A stretch of DNA of 64,000 nucleotides from Vibrio sp. 99-8-1 (lineage in GTDB: Bacteria > Pseudomonadota > Gammaproteobacteria > Enterobacterales > Vibrionaceae), in contig NZ_VTXE01000030.1 in NCBI RefSeq assembly GCF_013114595.1, positions 1 to 64,000 on the forward strand, in the 5' to 3' direction. Positions 60,563-64,000 of the stretch are shown in pieces. Below the pieces are notes generated by a model, which did not search any database, was not told where the DNA came from, and saw only the letters and a list, made by a program, of their open reading frames with translations. The position numbers and the translations under genes were made by a program. Numbering within the stretch: the first letter of the stretch is position 1; the number at the start of each line of letters is the position of its first letter.

Positions 60563-61807
60563 ATGAGAAATATGAACAGTTATCGTTATTTTATTGGTCA
60601 GCAATGGCCTCTACTATCATTTGGTCTCCTTACCGTTTTTGCAGGTAACTTGGGACAGTCTTTTTTCCTTAGTTGGTTTGGCGCGGATATTCAAAGAGAT
60701 CTCTCTATATCTGCTATTGATTATGGTATGACATACGCGATTGCGACGCTGTGTAGTAGCATTACCATTATGTTTGTTGGTGGTATGGTGGATCGCTGGG
60801 CGGTTCGTCGTTTTACCACGTTAGTTGCGTTCGTCTTGGCGAGTGCCTGCTTGGTAATGGCAAATGTTGCCTCTCCAATCATGCTCTTTTTTGCATTTTA
60901 TCTACTAAGGCTGACTGGTCAGGGCTTGCTGCCGCATACCGCACAGACAACTATGATCCGTTGTTACACTCATCAGCGGGGCAAAGCTATCAGTATTGCG
61001 GGAAGTGGCGTGGCTATTGGTGAAGTAATATTGCCCACCTTGGTGGTTATTTTGATTGGCTGGTTAGGCTGGCGCAGCAGTTGGTTGGCGTTATCTGCTG
61101 TAGTGGTATTCATATACCTTCCCATCGCTTATTACTTATTGTCTAAAACCGATCAAGTCAAAATCTTAGCCAAAACGGCACGAGCAAAAGTGACAGGTGT
61201 AAATAAAAGTGGTCGACGAGAAGTACTATCAGATTGGCGTTTCTGGTCTATTTTACCTTCAACATTAGCAGCTCCTTTTGTAGTAACGGGTGTTTTTATT
61301 CAACAAAACTTTTTATTAACGCAAAAAGTGTGGTCACCTACCTTACTGGCAAATAGCTTTGTTGCATATGGAATCATGCACTGGGTAAGTTCCATGATTG
61401 CAGGAACCTTGGTAGATAAGTACGGAGCTAAGCGCTTACTCGCTTACTTTATGTTGCCACTTATCAGTGGCCTTGCAGTATTGGCCTACTTTAACCAAAG
61501 TTGGTCGGCTATGTTGTTTATGACCCTGTTTGGGCTTGGTATTGGCGCATCTGGACCTGTCATTAACGCGCTTTGGGCTGAGGTGTATGGTACTGAGCAT
61601 ATTGGTGCTATTCGCTCCATGATGACTTCATTAATGATTCTTTCTACCGCTGCGGCTCCATGGATATTTGGTCTCTTTATTGAGATGGGATGGTCAGATA
61701 AGTCATTTTTCGGCATGTTGGCAGTGGTGATGGTTGTTGTTGCCTTAATGGTTTTACCAGCACAGCGTTCGTTTATTCATAGCGGGTTTAACAAAAATAA
61801 TGGCTAA
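60563..61807 (+). CDS. MFS transporter, unassigned substrate
   Basis: A 414-residue major-facilitator protein with twelve predicted segments in two halves (about 15-190 and 225-405) and a central loop rich in Lys and Arg. The segment 2-3 motif is FVGGMVDRWAVRRFTTL, and segments 4-5 contain GKAISIAGSGVAIGEVILP. It resembles oxalate/formate-antiporter-like carriers rather than drug pumps. An alternate ATG lies 3 codons in. The next two plus-strand genes, 73 bases away, look metal related, so a shared role is possible but unproven. Confidence 0.82.
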   Translation: MRNMNSYRYFIGQQWPLLSFGLLTVFAGNLGQSFFLSWFGADIQRDLSISAIDYGMTYAIATLCSSITIMFVGGMVDRWAVRRFTTLVAFVLASACLVMANVASPIMLFFAFYLLRLTGQGLLPHTAQTTMIRCYTHQRGKAISIAGSGVAIGEVILPTLVVILIGWLGWRSSWLALSAVVVFIYLPIAYYLLSKTDQVKILAKTARAKVTGVNKSGRREVLSDWRFWSILPSTLAAPFVVTGVFIQQNFLLTQKVWSPTLLANSFVAYGIMHWVSSMIAGTLVDKYGAKRLLAYFMLPLISGLAVLAYFNQSWSAMLFMTLFGLGIGASGPVINALWAEVYGTEHIGAIRSMMTSLMILSTAAAPWIFGLFIEMGWSDKSFFGMLAVVMVVVALMVLPAQRSFIHSGFNKNNG

Positions 61808-61880
61808 TAAGCACAAAACAGTTGACCTTACCCTTAGGTTAGCGTTTAACGTGTGTATATCTTAATAGACAAAGATAGCT

Positions 61881-62273
61881 ATGAAACGAAACCGCAACAG
61901 ACCACCGATGGCTAAATGGCTTAGTGGTTTGTTTTTATTCATACTAACATTGAGCGTTATAATGGCGAGCCAAACAAGGGTAGCCATGGCAAGTCTATTG
62001 GATGTTAATGGTGCGAGTACCACGTTGGAATCACATCATGTAGATTGTGCAGAGCTTGCTGCTGCGGCTGATGGTGTTCATTGCGACACTATGCTGAAAG
62101 CGGCTAGCATGGCTTGTTGTATCACTCCCAACGCTTATCCAATGGCGTCAACTTGCTGCTTACTTAGTGGTAATATTCTGTATGTTCGTCTGCCATTTAT
62201 TATCTCTCAAAAAAACGTTTTAACAGGCTATGAAAGCCGATATTTACGCCCTCCCATTCTGTTCGTCGCTTGA
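61881..62273 (+). CDS. Cys-rich exported small protein, family not recognised
   Basis: A 130-residue protein with an N-terminal hydrophobic segment (about 13-35, WLSGLFLFILTLSVIMA) that may be a signal anchor, and a middle region with seven cysteines and one HH pair (ESHHVDC, VHC, MACC, STCC and a following hydrophobic stretch). Paired CC motifs suggest metal binding, for example copper, but no domain is recognised. It lies 80 bases before the DUF411 gene on the same strand, which supports a metal role. Confidence 0.6.
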   Translation: MKRNRNRPPMAKWLSGLFLFILTLSVIMASQTRVAMASLLDVNGASTTLESHHVDCAELAAAADGVHCDTMLKAASMACCITPNAYPMASTCCLLSGNILYVRLPFIISQKNVLTGYESRYLRPPILFVA

Positions 62274-62353
62274 TATTTTTATAGTCGTAAAGCACCACAA
62301 CTGAGTTTGGTCGCTTTACAGGTCAACAGAATTTCCAGTATTTGGAGAGAGAA

Positions 62354-62794
62354 ATGAAACGTAAACTAACCGCCGTTATTCTATCGACATGCTTTTTTAG
62401 TACAGGAGTACTCGCCAACGCCATGGTTGACTTATATAAGTCACCAAGTTGCGGTTGCTGTACGCAATGGATGAACATACTTGAAGAGAAAGGTTATCAG
62501 GTTAAGGTGCATCATCAGCAGCAATGGAACGACATTAAACAGCAACATAAGCTGCCTTCGCAACTGGTTTCTTGTCACAGTGCCGTTATTGATGGCTACT
62601 TGATAGAAGGCCATGTACCTGAGGCTGATATCGCTCGTTTATTGGCAGAAAAGCCAGAAGGTATTATTGGGCTATCTGCGCCTGGCATGCCTGCGCATTC
62701 TCCCGGGATGGCTGGTATAGAAGGGCAGTATAAAGGGTTTGATGTGGTGGCTTTTGATCGTCATGGCAACACAACAATCTATACGCAATATTAG
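62354..62794 (+). CDS. DUF411 family periplasmic metal-binding protein
   Basis: The ATG at 62354, not an in-frame TTG 12 bases upstream, is used because GGAGAGA lies before it. The 146-residue product has a signal peptide (about 1-22), then the family start MVDLYKSPSCGCCTQWMNIL with the CGCC cysteines, CHSAVIDGYLIEGHVPEADI and the Met/His-rich LSAPGMPAHSPGM. DUF411 proteins occur in copper-resistance clusters and may bind Cu(I). It follows the Cys-rich gene. Confidence 0.85.
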   Translation: MKRKLTAVILSTCFFSTGVLANAMVDLYKSPSCGCCTQWMNILEEKGYQVKVHHQQQWNDIKQQHKLPSQLVSCHSAVIDGYLIEGHVPEADIARLLAEKPEGIIGLSAPGMPAHSPGMAGIEGQYKGFDVVAFDRHGNTTIYTQY

Positions 62795-62827
62795 CCCTTA
62801 GAGTACAGTTTAGTGTGCAGTAAGCAA

Positions 62828-62868
62828 TAAAAAAGCTGGCGAACATATAAGTCGTCGCCAGCTTTATC
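62828..62868. terminator. Shared terminator between the DUF411 gene and sodB
   Basis: AAAGCTGGCGA (62832-62842) and its complement (62855-62865) form a perfect 11-bp stem, with A's before and TTTAT after. It lies 18 bases beyond the sodB end. Confidence 0.85.
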
Positions 62869-62885
62869 TATTTGTTAAATTGAGC

Positions 62886-63470
62886 TTATTTCGCTAAGTT
62901 TTCAGCAACAAATGCCCAGTTAACTAGTGCCCAGAAACCATTCATGTAATCAGGACGTACATTGCGGTAGTCAATGTAGTAAGCGTGCTCCCAAAGGTCT
63001 ACTGTTAGTAGAGGAGTGATGCCTTCTTCGGTTAGCGGAGTCGCTGCATTAGATGTGTTAACAATATCCAAAGAACCATCTGCTTTCTTAACCAACCAAG
63101 TCCAAGAAGAACCAAAGTTGTTAATCGCTGAATCAGTGAATTTCGCTTTGAACTCATCAAATGAACCGAATGCAGCGTTAATTGCTTCTGCTACGGCACC
63201 TGTTGGTTCGCCACCTGCGTTTGGCGCTAGACAGTGCCAGTAGAAAGTGTGGTTCCAAATCTGAGCTGCGTTGTTAAATACGCCACCAGTAGAAGTTTTA
63301 ACGATCTCTTCTAGTGATTTGTTTTCAAACTCAGTTCCTGGGATAAGACCATTTAGTTTCACTACGTAGGTGTTGTGATGTTTGCCGTGGTGAAAATCTA
63401 GTGTCTCAGCTGAGATATGTGGTTCTAGTGCATCTTTTGCATAAGGAAGTGCAGGTAGTTCAAATGCCAT
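62886..63470 (-). CDS. sodB: Iron superoxide dismutase
   Basis: SodB converts superoxide to peroxide in the cytoplasm. The ATG at 63470 is chosen over a longer frame because it gives MAFELPALPYAKDALEPHIS and has GGAGA 9-10 bases upstream. The 194-residue protein has the metal ligands His27 (in FHHGKHHNTYV), the His of IWNHTFYWHCLAP and the DLWEHAYYIDY motif near 157-167, and the Gln/Gly pattern AGGEPTGAVAEA of the Fe form. It is divergent from the glutaredoxin grxD, a linkage known in vibrios. Confidence 0.97.
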   Translation of the reverse strand: MAFELPALPYAKDALEPHISAETLDFHHGKHHNTYVVKLNGLIPGTEFENKSLEEIVKTSTGGVFNNAAQIWNHTFYWHCLAPNAGGEPTGAVAEAINAAFGSFDEFKAKFTDSAINNFGSSWTWLVKKADGSLDIVNTSNAATPLTEEGITPLLTVDLWEHAYYIDYRNVRPDYMNGFWALVNWAFVAENLAK

Positions 63471-63753
63471 TGCCGTATTCTCCATTGATTTGAAAGAGTT
63501 ACCTCTTTCTATTGCTTCCAATTAATTGTAATTATTCGTCAAAATGACTGACTTGTAGGTATTTTATCAAGTTTTTACTTTATTAAAACCCTATTAACAA
63601 AAAAAAATCATTTATTTATCAGGTTACTGCTCTCTAGGCTTAACTAATGAAGCTAGTTTAGTATAGTTAACCCTACAGATATTGTGCTTTTTATTCTTGT
63701 ATAAATACGTAGAATGAGAGCCTGAAGTGAAGTAAAAGTCATGTGAGAACACA

Positions 63754-64000
63754 ATGGAAACGATCGATAAAATTAAGAAACAGCTGGAAGAGAACGCTAT
63801 CCTTTTATATATGAAGGGATCCCCTAAACTACCAAGCTGTGGTTTTTCATCTCAGGCATCTCAAGCGCTAATGGCGTGTGGTGAGAAGTTTGCTTATGTA
63901 GACATCCTACAAAACCCAGATATTCGTGCTGAATTACCTGCTTATGCACAATGGCCTACATTCCCACAATTATGGATTGAAGGTGAGCTAATTGGTGGTT
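63754..64000 (+). CDS. grxD: Monothiol glutaredoxin (Grx4 type), N-terminal part
   Basis: The frame runs off the window. The first 82 residues (METIDKIKKQLEENAILLYM, then KGSPKLPSCGFSSQASQAL) have the monothiol CGFS active site at about 30-33 and WPTFPQLWIEGELIGG. GrxD carries Fe-S clusters with BolA partners. The ATG is preceded by a weak ribosome-binding site; the gene is divergent from sodB. Confidence 0.95.
   Translation, partial: METIDKIKKQLEENAILLYMKGSPKLPSCGFSSQASQALMACGEKFAYVDILQNPDIRAELPAYAQWPTFPQLWIEGELIGG

Overview
The window is chromosomal DNA from a gammaproteobacterium of the family Vibrionaceae, most likely a Vibrio. The evidence is seen in gene content and order: a flagellin C-terminus next to crr-ptsI-ptsH-cysK-cysZ-zipA-ligA, a toxR-toxS pair divergent from htpG, nagC-nagA-nagB divergent from a two-domain nagE, fur-fldA-ybfF-seqA-pgm, and gltA divergent from sdhCDAB-sucABCD. 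Coding density is high and base composition is moderately AT-rich. No rRNA, tRNA, CRISPR array, IS transposase or prophage gene was recognised.

Layout. 0-9 kb: the end of a flagellin gene, the PTS phosphorelay operon (HPr, Enzyme I, EIIA-Glc), cysteine synthesis and sulfate uptake (cysK, cysZ), cell division and DNA ligation (zipA, ligA) and the copper sensor cueR. 9-14 kb: membrane and stress proteins of the nfeD-qmcA type, a CnoX-type holdase, an SDR oxidoreductase and a YfcH-like epimerase. 14.1-16.4 kb: a tightly coupled four-gene operon of two DUF1538 membrane proteins, a P-II-like protein and a CBS-pair protein; this is the best candidate for a poorly described system. 16.5-26.4 kb: yfcE, toxRS, htpG with a sigma-32 promoter, adk, a ClsC-like phospholipase D lipoprotein, hemH and asnB. 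26.6-33.2 kb: a Kef/YbaL-type antiporter and the GlcNAc regulon. 33.4-42.1 kb: glnS, small membrane proteins, fur, fldA, ybfF, seqA and pgm. 42.1-44.6 kb: an accessory-looking locus encoding an OmpA-family outer membrane protein and a calcium-repeat lipoprotein whose frame is broken by a 10-bp tandem duplication. 45.1-58.1 kb: a DUF1853 gene, a Nif3-family gene and the TCA block gltA / sdhCDAB / sucABCD. 58.2-64 kb: an NnrU-like protein, two MFS transporters, a Cys-rich small protein with a DUF411 protein (probably metal related), sodB, and the start of grxD.

How the genes work together. NagE here has only EIIC and EIIB domains, so it should take phosphate from EIIA-Glc (crr) fed by HPr and Enzyme I at the left end; NagA and NagB then feed glycolysis under NagC control. 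Fur, the Fe superoxide dismutase, the CGFS glutaredoxin and hemH are an iron/oxidative-stress theme. The sdh-suc block with gltA covers much of the TCA cycle.

Between genes there is a family of palindromic elements with ends related to TATACTCAAG / CTTGAGTATA (about 5.3, 11.5, 38.6, 39.5 and 39.7 kb, with a degenerate end at 60.3 kb). One of them appears to supply the 3' end of a small ORF. Two very small ORFs (19 and 21 codons) with ribosome-binding sites are proposed. Starts were moved from the longest ORF to a better-supported codon for cueR, yfcH, the P-II-like gene, nagA, the DUF4442 gene, fldA, the DUF2788 gene, the DUF411 gene and sodB.
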